Source: Sphingobium lignivorans (lineage in GTDB: Bacteria > Pseudomonadota > Alphaproteobacteria > Sphingomonadales > Sphingomonadaceae). From it: 64,000 nt of DNA. Shown piece by piece: positions 27,913-38,378 of the stretch; the stretch's first letter is position 1; the number at the start of each line of letters is the position of its first letter. The notes under the pieces were generated by a model, which saw only the letters and a list, made by a program, of their open reading frames with translations, was not told where the DNA came from and made no database searches. The stretch covers positions 186,001 through 250,000 of the forward strand of contig NZ_JACHKA010000001.1 in assembly GCF_014203955.1 (NCBI RefSeq), read 5' to 3'. The translations under genes and the position numbers were made by a program.

Positions 27913-30852
27913 GTGAAAAAATTCTCCAACCAAACATTGCTGAAGGTCGCTGCGGCGCCGGCCGTGCTGGGCCTCGCCCTGCTGTCGACGGCGGCCAACG
28001 CGCAGGAGCCGCAGGGTGCGGACGACGCGGAAACCGGTGACGTCATCATCATCACCGGCTCGCTCATCAAGAACCCCAACCTGCAGGGCTCGACGCCGGT
28101 CAATGTGACGACCGCCGACGAAATCGACCTTTTGCAGTCGAACGTCGCCGAAGAGATGCTGCGTGAAATCCCGGGCATCGTGCCGAGCATCGGCTCCGCG
28201 GTGAACAACGGCAACGGCGGTAACTCCTTCGTCAACCTCCGCGGTCTGGGCTCCAACCGCAACGTCGTGCTCCTCGATGGCGTGCGCATCGTCCCCGCCG
28301 ACCTGGTGGGCCGCGTCGACCTCAACAACATCCCGCTCGCCCTCATCGAGCGCGTGGACGTGCTGACCGGCGGCGCCTCGACCACCTACGGTGCCGACGC
28401 CATCTCCGGTGTCGTCAACTTCGTGACGAAGCAGGACTTCACCGGCCTCGAAGCCACCGCTGCCAGCCAGATCACCGAGCGCGGCGACGGCAAGACCTAT
28501 CGCTTCGACGTGACCACGGGCGTCAGCTTCGACGACGGCCGCGGCAACATCGTCCTCTCCGTCGGCTATCAGCACGCCGATCCGGTCTATCAGGGCCAGC
28601 GCAGGATCGGCATGAACACCATCGGTTCCTACACCGGCGCTTCGGCCGGCTCTGGCACCGCGGTTCCGACCCGCTTCAGCGTCCCGGGTTCGGGCACGCT
28701 GCAGATCGCGCCCGACGGCCAGTCGCTCGTCGGCACCTATGCGCCGTTCAACTTCGCGCCGGACAACATCTTCCAGACGCCGTTCGAGCGCTACAACATC
28801 TACTCGGCTGCTCGCTATGAAGTCGCCGACGGGATCGAAGTCTATTCGCGCGGCCTGTTCACGAAGAACACGGTCGACACGATCATCGCGCCGTCAGGTG
28901 CATTCGGTATCGCCGTCGACATTCCGCTGAGCAATCCCTACCTGCCCACCGGCATCCGCAACCAGTTCTGTTCGGCCTTCGACATCTCGGGTGCGGATTG
29001 CGCTGCAGCCGCCACCGCGACCGATCCGAGCGATCCGGCCTACCGGGAAGTGACCACGGCCATGTTCCGCCGCGCGGTCGAAGTCGGTCCGCGCATCAGC
29101 GAGTATTCGAACACCGTGTTCGACTATCGCCTCGGCCTGCGTGCCGGCGTCACGGACTCGATCGATTTCGACGTCTATGGTTCTTATGGCGAGGCCGAGC
29201 AGGTCCAGACCATCATGGGCTACACGCTGAACTCGCGCGTGCGTGAATCGCTGATGGCGACCAACACCACGACCTGCCTCGACGGCACGCGTTCGGACTG
29301 CGTCCCCGTCAACTGGTTCGGCGCCACGCCCGGTGGCTTCACTAGCGAGCAGATCGATTTCCTCACCGGCGAGAGCACGGTGCGCGTCAAGACGTCGCTT
29401 ACCCAGGCCCACGCCACCCTGTCGGGTGATTTCGGCGTGGCCAGCCCGCTCGCGGCTGACCCGATCAGCTTCGCCGTCGCCGGCGAGTACCGCAAGTACA
29501 CGGCGCAGCAGGCATCCGACACGCTGGCAGAGAGCGGCGATCTGGGCGGCTCCGGCGGCCCGGCTCCGAACATCCGCGGCGCCTTCGACGTCTACGAGGC
29601 CATCGGCGAGCTGGTTGTGCCGGTCGTGACCGACAAGCCCTTCTTCGAAGAGCTGACGATCCAGGCAGGTATCCGCTACTCGAGCTACACGATTGATGCC
29701 GTGGGCACGCCGAGCTTCGATACGACGACCTGGAAGGTGCAGGGTACCTGGACCCCGACGCCGGGCTTCACGCTCCGCGGCGGTTACTCGCGTGCCGTTC
29801 GTGCGCCGAACATCAACGAGCTGTTCGCGCCCGTCAGCACCGGCCTCACCAGCCTGAGCTCCGATCCGTGCGCCTCGATCAACGACGAAGGCGTGCGCAT
29901 CTCGCCCGGACCGACGGGTGTTCTGCGTGACGTCTGCCTCGCGCAGGGTGCAACGCCGGCCAACGTCGACTCGATCAACGTGCCGATCGCCAGCCAGGCC
30001 AACCAGACGAGCGGCGGCAACATCAACCTGAAGCCGGAAACGTCGAACAGCTACACGATCGGCGCGATTTTCCAGCCGGCCGCGCTGTCGGGCTTCTCGG
30101 CCACGATCGACTACTACAACATCAAGCTGACCGGCGCGATTTCCACGCCGACGCCGGGTGACGCGATGGATGCCTGCTTTGCAGGCAGCAACCTGAGCCC
30201 GACGAACCCGGCATGTACGGTCATCCGTCGCGATCCGCTCACGGGCGGCTTGAACGGTGATCCGACGACGACGCCGGGCCTCTTCCTGGCTTCGTCGAAC
30301 CTCGGTGAGCTGGCGACGGACGGCATCGACCTCACGATGAACTATCGTCATCAGCTTGGCTTTGCCGATCTGGCCCTGAACTTCGTTGGTAACTGGACGA
30401 ACAAGTCGACGTTCAAGTCCTCGCCCAGCGCTGTTGCACTGGACTGCGTCGGCCTGGTCAGCGCGAACTGCGGCTCGCTCCAGCCCGAACTGCAGTGGTC
30501 GCTCCGTACCACGCTGGCGTTCAGCGGTTTCGACGTGTCGTTCCTGTGGCGCCACATCGACAGCTTCGTGCATGAAGATGCGCCCGACCTCTTCGTCGGC
30601 GTGCCCTTCGGCTACACGGAGTCGTTCGACTTCAACCGCATCAAGGCCTACGACTATTTCGACCTCACGGCGCGGTTCAACATCATGGAGAATCTGTCCC
30701 TCACCTTCACGGTGCAGAATCTCTTCGACAAGGATCCGCCGCTCGTCGGTTCGGACGCTGGTGGCACCGCATGGAACAGCGGCAACACCTTCCCGTCGAC
30801 CTACGACGCGCTGGGCCGTCGCTACGGCGCCCAGGTCAAGCTGCGCTTCTGA
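27913..30852 (+). CDS. TonB-dependent outer-membrane receptor 2
   Basis: This receptor has about 979 residues. The signal peptide (LLKVAAAPAVLGLALLSTA, cleavage near ANAQ) is followed by a TonB-box-like VIIITGSLIKN. The plug domain shows STPVNVTTADEIDLLQS, FVNLRGLGSNRNVVLLDG and VDVLTGGASTTYGADAISGV. The barrel ends FTVQNLFDKDPP and terminal KLRF. GTG 27913 is chosen because a typical signal peptide starts there; the frame is open back to 27730 but that part is arginine-rich and not secretory. Two cysteine-bearing extracellular loops are present. The ligand is unknown. It uses TAC/TTC and AAC/AAG codons almost exclusively, suggesting high expression, unlike receptor 1. A terminator follows. 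Confidence 0.93.
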   Translation: MKKFSNQTLLKVAAAPAVLGLALLSTAANAQEPQGADDAETGDVIIITGSLIKNPNLQGSTPVNVTTADEIDLLQSNVAEEMLREIPGIVPSIGSAVNNGNGGNSFVNLRGLGSNRNVVLLDGVRIVPADLVGRVDLNNIPLALIERVDVLTGGASTTYGADAISGVVNFVTKQDFTGLEATAASQITERGDGKTYRFDVTTGVSFDDGRGNIVLSVGYQHADPVYQGQRRIGMNTIGSYTGASAGSGTAVPTRFSVPGSGTLQIAPDGQSLVGTYAPFNFAPDNIFQTPFERYNIYSAARYEVADGIEVYSRGLFTKNTVDTIIAPSGAFGIAVDIPLSNPYLPTGIRNQFCSAFDISGADCAAAATATDPSDPAYREVTTAMFRRAVEVGPRISEYSNTVFDYRLGLRAGVTDSIDFDVYGSYGEAEQVQTIMGYTLNSRVRESLMATNTTTCLDGTRSDCVPVNWFGATPGGFTSEQIDFLTGESTVRVKTSLTQAHATLSGDFGVASPLAADPISFAVAGEYRKYTAQQASDTLAESGDLGGSGGPAPNIRGAFDVYEAIGELVVPVVTDKPFFEELTIQAGIRYSSYTIDAVGTPSFDTTTWKVQGTWTPTPGFTLRGGYSRAVRAPNINELFAPVSTGLTSLSSDPCASINDEGVRISPGPTGVLRDVCLAQGATPANVDSINVPIASQANQTSGGNINLKPETSNSYTIGAIFQPAALSGFSATIDYYNIKLTGAISTPTPGDAMDACFAGSNLSPTNPACTVIRRDPLTGGLNGDPTTTPGLFLASSNLGELATDGIDLTMNYRHQLGFADLALNFVGNWTNKSTFKSSPSAVALDCVGLVSANCGSLQPELQWSLRTTLAFSGFDVSFLWRHIDSFVHEDAPDLFVGVPFGYTESFDFNRIKAYDYFDLTARFNIMENLSLTFTVQNLFDKDPPLVGSDAGGTAWNSGNTFPSTYDALGRRYGAQVKLRF

Positions 30853-30876
30853 TCGAAACGCAGAACGAAACAATGG

Positions 30877-30906
30877 AAAGGCGGGCCTTCGGGTCCGCCT
30901 TTTCTC
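30877..30906 (+). terminator. Intrinsic terminator of receptor 2
   Basis: An 11-bp stem (AAAGGCGGGCC / GGTCCGCCTTT, one G-T pair) closed by a TTCG tetraloop is followed by TCTCTTT. It lies 24 bases after the receptor stop codon. Confidence 0.88.
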
Positions 30907-31008
30907 TTTGGGGTTAAGGGCATGGCCGCAGGAGAGCCCCGACGCCGATACAATCGGGTGCCGATAATGCCGATGGCGACCCACGGCGATGCGCAGCCAA
31001 TCCCCTTA

Positions 31009-31031
31009 GAGTCTGTCCTGATTAGATTGAA
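31009..31031 (+). repeat. Left terminal inverted repeat of the IS630 element
   Basis: This 23-base repeat is preceded by the target TA. It pairs with 32033-32055, differing at one base (position 13). Confidence 0.93.
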
Positions 31032-31099
31032 TCGTTTGGGGATTCCCAAGGTGGCTTTGTTGTGATTCAAGCTGCTTGCTGGGGAGGAGGCCAGCAGCG

Positions 31100-32042
31100 A
31101 TGGCACGAGCCTATTCTGACGATTTGCGAGATCGGGTTGCAGCGGCAGTTTTGTCGGGCCGCTCGGTTCGCGAGGTTGCTGGTGCGTTCGGTGTGAGCGT
31201 GGCGAGCGCAGTGAAGTGGTCGCAGCGTCTGCGTGATACGGGCAACGCCGGTTCACGTCCGATGGGAGGCCACAAGCAACGGGTATTGGCGGGGGAGCAG
31301 GAATGGATGCTGCTTCGTCTTGAGGAATGTCCGCATCTGACGGTGCGCGGGCTGGCGGTCGAGCTGGCCGGGCGCGGTCACCGAGTCAGCCCCAACACGG
31401 TGTGGTCGCTGCTGCGCAAGGCTGGCCACAGCTTCAAAAAAAAGCCTGTTCGCCAGCGAGCAGGACCGCCCGCAGGTAGCTCGGCGGCGGACGCAGTGGA
31501 AGAAGTACCAGGGCCGGCTTGACCCTCGCAGGCTGGTCTTCATCGACGAGACCTGGGCCAAGACCAACATGACCCCGTTGCGGGGCTGGGCAAAACGCGG
31601 CGACAAGCTGATCGCCAAGGCGCCGTTCGGCAAATGGAAGACGCTGACCTTTGTGGCGGCGCTTCGTCACGACCGGATCGATGCGCCCTGCGTCCTCGAC
31701 GGCCCGATCAACGGCCAGCTCTTCCTCGCCTATGTCGAGCAGTTCCTCGTGCCCACCCTCGTGCCCGGCGACATCGTCATCATGGATAACCTCGGCAGTC
31801 ACAAGGGTCAGGCCGTGCGCAAGGCAATCCGTGCGGCAGGGGCCAAGCTCCTGTTCCTGCCGCCCTACAGCCCTGACCTCAATCCAATCGAACAGGTCTT
31901 CGCCAAGCTCAAGCTGCTACTGCGAAAAGCCGCCGAGCGCACCGTCGAAGCCACATGGCAGCGGATAGGCAAACTGCTCAATGCCTTCCCACCCCATGAG
32001 TGCGCCAACTACCTCAGGAATAGTGGCTATGCTTCAATCTAA
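31100..32042 (+). CDS. IS630-family transposase, two frames joined by a frameshift at an A8 tract
   Basis: Frame one (31100-31522) encodes the helix-turn-helix DNA-binding part (ARAYSDDLRDRVAAAVLSG, REVAGAFGVSVASAVKWSQR). Frame two, open from about 31437 to the TAA at 32042, encodes the DDE catalytic core: aspartates in VFIDETWAKTN and VIMDNLGSHKG, glutamate in PYSPDLNPIEQVF. The frames meet at AAAAAAAA (31436-31443). Removing one A, by +1 ribosomal shift or polymerase slippage, joins HSFKK to SLFASEQDRP, the continuous sequence expected for this family. Programmed slippage is known in IS630 relatives, so this is probably regulated rather than a dead gene. The start is the ATG at 31100; GGGGAGGAGG lies upstream. 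Confidence 0.9.
31436..31443 (+). other. A8 slippery tract at the transposase frame change
   Basis: Eight consecutive A residues follow TTC. The upstream frame reads Phe-Lys-Lys-Lys-Pro and runs on to a stop at 31522; the downstream frame reads Lys-Lys-Ser-Leu-Phe. A one-base loss or a +1 shift restores the full transposase. Confidence 0.8.
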
Positions 32043-32055
32043 ACAGGACAGACTC
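32033..32055 (-). repeat. Right terminal inverted repeat of the IS630 element
   Basis: This is the reverse complement of the left end with one mismatch and is followed by TA at 32056-32057. The transposase stop codon at 32040-32042 lies inside it. Confidence 0.93.
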
Positions 32056-32126
32056 TAAAGGTGATGGATGACCACTTGCCTCGGCAGGCTGGAGAAGCGC
32101 CGGGAAAGTGGCCGATGGCCGGAGCG

Positions 32127-33152
32127 TCAGTCCAGCAGTGGCGCCGGCAGGGTCAGGTCAATGCCCGCATGATCGGCGACCGCGCGCGCCCATGCCGCCG
32201 TCTTCTCGATCTCTTCGGCATGCGCCGCAGCGACGGCATCATGCTCCCGGGTGCGGGTTTCGCGATCATAGGCTTCCCCCCATTTGGAATGGCGGGAGAA
32301 TGTCGCGGCGACCGTCTCGCTCAAACGCTGCGCGCCGGGCGCGAGCCCGAACAGATCCATCGCAGCCGCCAGCGCGTCGGCCGGGCGCGCCAGGAAAAGC
32401 TGGCTGTCGATGGTCTTAACCCGATCCGGCCCGAACCGCGCGCACAGATCATGGAACAGCTTGTGCTGCGCCAGCCAGCCGACGGCGGCGCATTGCAGAT
32501 CGGTATGGCGCAGATAGTCCTCGCCCGTGAAGCCGAGGTCGATCACGCCATCCTTGAGCTGGCCCACCACCAGCTCGCGCGCCCAGAGGCGGCACCACAT
32601 GCCCTTCTTGGCGACGGAGGTGAGGAAAGTTTCGAGAGGCGCGACCATGAGCAGCGCACGCGAAGCCGGCTTGAGCGCCAGTGCCGCGGCGGCCAGGGGA
32701 TTGAGGATATTGGATGGCTTGACGATCACGGCTTCGCCCGGCTCGAACGGCTTGGCCAGCAGCGTCCCCGCATTGTCGAGCAGGCGGGCGATCTCGCGCG
32801 GCTCCCCGCCACGTCGGCGCCATCCCACCACATCCTGAAGGATCAGCGGTTCCTTGAGCGCCATCGAGATGCCGGGCATGTCGAAGGCGCGCGCGGCCAG
32901 CGTGGAGCAGCAGAAGGCGGAGTGAAAGATCCAGTGCAGCGGCGCAGGCGAGGCATTGGCCGCCAGCGCCGCCTGTCGATCGACCTTCTCGACTGTCGCG
33001 GCCGGCCCCAGATATTCGTCGGTCAGGAATACGGCCTTGCCGTGCTCCCCGCGCGTCACCCGGCGATACCAGATCGTGTCGGTGAGCGGGTCATGGCGAT
33101 GGGCCAGCCATTCCGGTCTGCCTGCCAGCATTGTCGGATCATCAGCGCCCAT
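32127..33152 (-). CDS. Sulfotransferase-like P-loop protein
   Basis: This protein has about 341 residues. The block WIFHSAFCCSTLAARAFD (about residues 65-82) looks like the 5'-phosphosulfate-binding loop of a divergent bacterial sulfotransferase subgroup, and SMALKEPLILQDV follows as in those proteins. VIVKPSNILNP and the LMVAPLETFLTSVAKKG segment could form the 3'-phosphate region. The N-terminal part is a small domain (LTDTIWYRRVTRG). The ATG at 33152 has AGGA eight bases upstream; ATG 33161 is possible. The gene is divergent from the TPR-hydroxylase gene and faces receptor 2 across the IS element. The sulfotransferase assignment is by pattern only; the acceptor is unknown. Confidence 0.68.
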   Translation of the reverse strand: MGADDPTMLAGRPEWLAHRHDPLTDTIWYRRVTRGEHGKAVFLTDEYLGPAATVEKVDRQAALAANASPAPLHWIFHSAFCCSTLAARAFDMPGISMALKEPLILQDVVGWRRRGGEPREIARLLDNAGTLLAKPFEPGEAVIVKPSNILNPLAAAALALKPASRALLMVAPLETFLTSVAKKGMWCRLWARELVVGQLKDGVIDLGFTGEDYLRHTDLQCAAVGWLAQHKLFHDLCARFGPDRVKTIDSQLFLARPADALAAAMDLFGLAPGAQRLSETVAATFSRHSKWGEAYDRETRTREHDAVAAAHAEEIEKTAAWARAVADHAGIDLTLPAPLLD

Positions 33153-33326
33153 GCTCACCATCCTGCCATGACGTCCGCAAAGGAAGAACCCTCCCTTGCA
33201 GACGCGTCTTCGCAGCGAAAGGCCGGAGTGCCGACCGCGTCGGACGGCTCTAATAAGCTGTGCCAAAGCTGGCAAGGAAGGCGGGCGGGCTCTTGCACCT
33301 GCACAATCTCTATCATAGGATAAACC

Positions 33327-33356
33327 ATGATTTTCCGCGCCAGCCGACATCCGTGA
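33327..33356 (+). other. Nine-codon leader ORF overlapping the hydroxylase start
   Basis: ATG at 33327 has AGGA six bases upstream and reads nine codons (MIFRASRHP). Its TGA stop overlaps the GTG start of the next gene (GTGA). The GTG itself has no clear ribosome-binding site, so reinitiation after this short ORF may drive its translation. It could instead be chance. Confidence 0.45.
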
Positions 33357-34633
33357 GCGATCGGCAGACAGAGCAACTTCTCGCGCAGGCGATGCAGGCC
33401 GCAAGGCGCGGCGATGGCGCGGCGCAGCTTGCCTTTCTGGATCGGGCCTGTGCCACTGCCCCCCGGGATCCGCTGGTACTCAACAGCCGCGGGATGCTGC
33501 ATCTCCAGCGACAGGAGTATGCCGAAGCGGCCGACATGTTCGCACGTGCAGCAAAGGAAGATCCCAAGGCCCCGGCGCTCTGGATGAACCTCGCCAAGGC
33601 CCAGCGGCTGATGGGCGATGACGAGGGCGAGCGAAAGAGCCTGGAACAGGTACTCTCCCTCGACAGGCGCGATTTCCTGGGCCAGCTGCGCATGGCCGAG
33701 TTGCATCAAAGGCTGGGCGAGACACAGCAGGCATTGCAGGCTTGGCATGCCGTCCTTCAACTGGCGGCCGGCTCTGCCCAGATCGCGCCGGACCTGCGCC
33801 CCGTGCTGGACCAGGCCCGCGCCTGGATCGCACGCGAGCAAGCCCGGGTGGGAGAGGCCGTCGCCGCGGCGACCGATCCCTACATCGCGCCCCTCTCCCA
33901 GCGAGATGCGCGCCGGACCCGTGCCTTCATCGATCATGCGCTCGGGCGGCGGCGCATCTATGCGAACGAATGTGCCGGCGTCTGCTATCCGTTCCTGCCG
34001 GCGGACGAGTTCTTCGACAGGGAGCATTTTCCCTGGATGGCGGCCCTTGAGGCGCAGACGGACGTCATCCGGGAGGAGTTGTTGGGGATCATCGCCGATC
34101 CCGGCGACGCGCTGCGTCCCTATATCCGCCTCGACGAGGGTTCGCCGCAGTCCAAATGGACGCCGCTCGACCGTTCGCTGGATTGGGGCGCCTGCTTCCT
34201 GTGGGAATATGGCGCGCCCAATGCGCCGGTGCTGGAGCGATGCCCCGCCACCGCCGAGGTGCTGCGGGCGATTCCGCGCGCAGATATTCCCGGCCGTGGA
34301 CCGACGGCCTTCTTCTCGCTGCTGCGCCCGCGCAAGCGCATTCCGCCGCACACGGGCGTCACCAACACGCGCACCATCGTGCACTTGCCGCTCGTCGTGC
34401 CTCCTGGCTGCGCCTTCCGGGTGGGCGGCGAGACGCGGCCCTGGCGCGTGGGCGAAGCCTTCGCCTTCGACGACACGATCGAGCATGAAGCCTGGAATGA
34501 CAGCGACGAACTGCGCGCCGTGCTGATCTTCGATGTCTGGAACCCCCATCTTTCCCTCGAAGAAAGGGACGTCATCGCGCGCTATTTCCGTGCGGCCGAC
34601 GCAAGCGGGGGCGGCGGAGGCGGACCGATCTGA
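33353..34633 (+). CDS. TPR protein with C-terminal aspartyl/asparaginyl beta-hydroxylase domain
   Basis: This protein has about 426 residues. Residues about 5-150 form tetratricopeptide repeats (LAQAMQAARRGDGAAQLAFL, LNSRGMLHLQRQEYAEAADM, LWMNLAKAQRLMGDDEGERK). The C-terminal third is an AspH-type 2-oxoglutarate oxygenase domain: iron-binding histidines in PPHTGVTNTR and IEHEAWN, and the 2-oxoglutarate arginine in DELRAVLIFDVWNP. AspH enzymes use two histidines without a carboxylate, as seen here. It should hydroxylate a protein or peptide, or a small amino-acid compound, in the cytoplasm. GTG 33353 is the likely start; GTG 33260 is possible. It is divergent from the sulfotransferase-like gene, hinting at a shared modification pathway. 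Confidence 0.85.
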   Translation: MSDRQTEQLLAQAMQAARRGDGAAQLAFLDRACATAPRDPLVLNSRGMLHLQRQEYAEAADMFARAAKEDPKAPALWMNLAKAQRLMGDDEGERKSLEQVLSLDRRDFLGQLRMAELHQRLGETQQALQAWHAVLQLAAGSAQIAPDLRPVLDQARAWIAREQARVGEAVAAATDPYIAPLSQRDARRTRAFIDHALGRRRIYANECAGVCYPFLPADEFFDREHFPWMAALEAQTDVIREELLGIIADPGDALRPYIRLDEGSPQSKWTPLDRSLDWGACFLWEYGAPNAPVLERCPATAEVLRAIPRADIPGRGPTAFFSLLRPRKRIPPHTGVTNTRTIVHLPLVVPPGCAFRVGGETRPWRVGEAFAFDDTIEHEAWNDSDELRAVLIFDVWNPHLSLEERDVIARYFRAADASGGGGGGPI

Positions 34634-34712
34634 CAAAAGGGCATTTACGCGATCGTCACACGATGCGACGATCAAGAAACAGAGACATCAGACCAAAGAA
34701 AGGGATCCTCTC

Positions 34713-35003
34713 GTGCATATGCTTCTCCTGAGCGCGATCGCGCTGAGCACCTCTCCCGCGCCGTCCGCCTTTGCCGATGCCGATGTGATCGCGGCGGAAG
34801 AAAAGCTCCCGCGCGATCATCCCCAGGCGATCCGCTGCAAGCGGCTCTCCGTGACCGGATCGCTGGCCCGGCGCGAACGCATCTGCAAGACGAACGCCGA
34901 GTGGCTCGCCATCCGCGAGCAGCAGCAGGATGATGCACGCGATCTGGTCGTTCGCTCGCGGGCCGGCATCGATTGCGGCGCACCGGGCGGCGCGGGCTGC
35001 TGA
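34713..35003 (+). CDS. Small secreted cysteine-motif protein, copy A
   Basis: This protein has about 96 residues. A signal peptide (LLLSAIALSTSPAPSAFA) is followed by LPRDHPQAIRCKRLSVTGSL, then RICKTNAEWLAIREQQQDDA. The pattern C-x5-TGS-x6-C-x-T/N-x2-EW recurs in small periplasmic proteins of sphingomonads and Caulobacterales; no function is known to me. Two cysteines more lie at the end (IDCGAPGGAGC). AGGGA seven bases upstream favours GTG 34713 over ATG 34719. It is a tandem paralogue of the gene at 35126, separated by a terminator-like hairpin. Confidence 0.75.
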   Translation: MHMLLLSAIALSTSPAPSAFADADVIAAEEKLPRDHPQAIRCKRLSVTGSLARRERICKTNAEWLAIREQQQDDARDLVVRSRAGIDCGAPGGAGC

Positions 35004-35020
35004 GCCACCCGCCCTCATAT

Positions 35021-35060
35021 GTTGCCGCAGCGAACCATTGTGCGCTGCGGCAACTTGTCT
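35021..35060 (+). terminator. Hairpin between the tandem small secreted genes
   Basis: A perfect 12-bp stem (GTTGCCGCAGCG / CGCTGCGGCAAC) with a 10-base loop is followed by TTGTCTT. It could end transcription of copy A fully or partly, letting copy B be set to a different level. The T tract is interrupted, so strength is uncertain. Confidence 0.7.
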
Positions 35061-35125
35061 TCGCGTTCTGTTTTTGGCATATTCACCTCATCTGCGGCTT
35101 ATCCGCCTGCCTGAGGATGTGATTC

Positions 35126-35395
35126 ATGCGTCTTGCGCTCATTGCTCTTCTCCTTGCGACTCCGGTGGCGCCCGCCATGGCCCAGCCGGAGTCGGCCGAG
35201 CCCGCCAAGCTTCCCAAGGATCATCCCGACGCTGTGCGCTGCCGCCGGCTCGAGGTCACCGGATCGCTCGTGCGCAAGCAGCGCGTCTGCAAGACCAATG
35301 CCGAATGGCTTGCAAGCCGCGAACAGCAGCAGGGCGATGCGGATGATCTGGTGACGCGCAGCCGCGGCATGGGCGCGGGCATGGTCGGCGGCTGA
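35126..35395 (+). CDS. Small secreted cysteine-motif protein, copy B
   Basis: This 89-residue protein has a clean signal peptide (MRLALIALLLATPVAPAMA, cleavage before QPES). The mature part repeats copy A: LPKDHPDAVRCRRLEVTGSL, VCKTNAEWLASREQQQGDA, then LVTRSRGMG. Copy A and copy B share most of about 50 central residues, so they arose by tandem duplication. Copy B lacks the two C-terminal cysteines of copy A. TGAGGA precedes the ATG. The role is unknown; one disulfide is likely. A strong bidirectional terminator follows. Confidence 0.78.
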   Translation: MRLALIALLLATPVAPAMAQPESAEPAKLPKDHPDAVRCRRLEVTGSLVRKQRVCKTNAEWLASREQQQGDADDLVTRSRGMGAGMVGG

Positions 35396-35465
35396 ACGCC
35401 GGCACGACTTTGCCGGATTGCCCGGCCAGAACCTGATGCTCCGGCACCAGGGGACATGAAACACG

Positions 35466-35500
35466 AAAAGGCGGCGACCCTTTCATGGGCGCCGCCTTTT
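35466..35500. terminator. Bidirectional intrinsic terminator between copy B and clpB
   Basis: The stem AAAAGGCGGCG / CGCCGCCTTTT (11 bp) has a 13-base loop containing a further CCC/GGG pair. It has T tracts in both directions and serves the plus-strand small gene and minus-strand clpB. Confidence 0.88.
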
Positions 35501-35601
35501 GCGTCAGGCCTGTTCAGTCATTGGATCGGGCCTCCGCCGGGCGCAAAGACAGGAGTCGGGAGGGAGCGTCCCCTTTGAAGCGGCGACGCCCCTTTGGCCG
35601 A

Positions 35602-38181
<2,580 letters not shown>

Positions 38182-38204
38182 GGTCTCTCCCTTCGCGGCC
38201 TTCC

Positions 38205-38232
38205 AGATAGTGTTGCTGATGTGCAACACAAG
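38205..38232 (-). promoter_or_regulatory. Candidate heat-shock (sigma-32) promoter of clpB
   Basis: Read on the minus strand, CTTG (38232-38229) and ACTATCT (38211-38205) are separated by 17 bases. They fit the alphaproteobacterial sigma-32 pattern CTTG-N17-CYTATNT at all but one position. The -10 lies 23 bases from the clpB ATG, giving a short leader that contains the ribosome-binding site. The spacer holds a perfect inverted repeat, GTGTTGC-N6-GCAACAC (38229-38210), overlapping both promoter elements. Confidence 0.72.
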
Positions 38233-38378
38233 GGTGCAGGCATGGGAATCTTAATCCGCGCAGTGCCCCGCTCCCGTCCTCGATGGGGACCCTGCCCGGC
38301 CGCATGTGGGCGCGCCTTGACGCGAGTCAACCACAAGAGAAGCGCGCGGCGAGCACGAAGCCCGCCACGCGAGACGTA

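Larger units (their letters stand above)
31009..32055 (+). mobile_element. Complete IS630-family insertion sequence (1047 bp)
   Basis: Both ends are visible. The left end GAGTCTGTCCTG-A-TTAGATTGAA and the inverted right end GAGTCTGTCCTG-T-TTAGATTGAA match at 22 of 23 positions. Each end is flanked by TA (31007-31008 and 32056-32057), the TA target duplication of the Tc1/mariner-IS630 superfamily. The element carries one transposase gene in two frames. It sits between the receptor 2 terminator and the 3' end of the sulfotransferase-like gene and interrupts no recognisable gene. The near-identical ends and clean target duplication indicate a recent or still active insertion. Confidence 0.95.

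Noticed and set aside
28894..30984. A 696-codon minus-strand open frame opposite receptor 2
   Set aside because: It lies wholly antisense to a typical TonB-dependent receptor, ends in arginine-rich sequence and has no start context.
30907..31006. Left flank of the IS element examined for an interrupted gene
   Set aside because: Joining it to the right flank at the single TA gives no frame with family similarity. The insertion appears to be intergenic.
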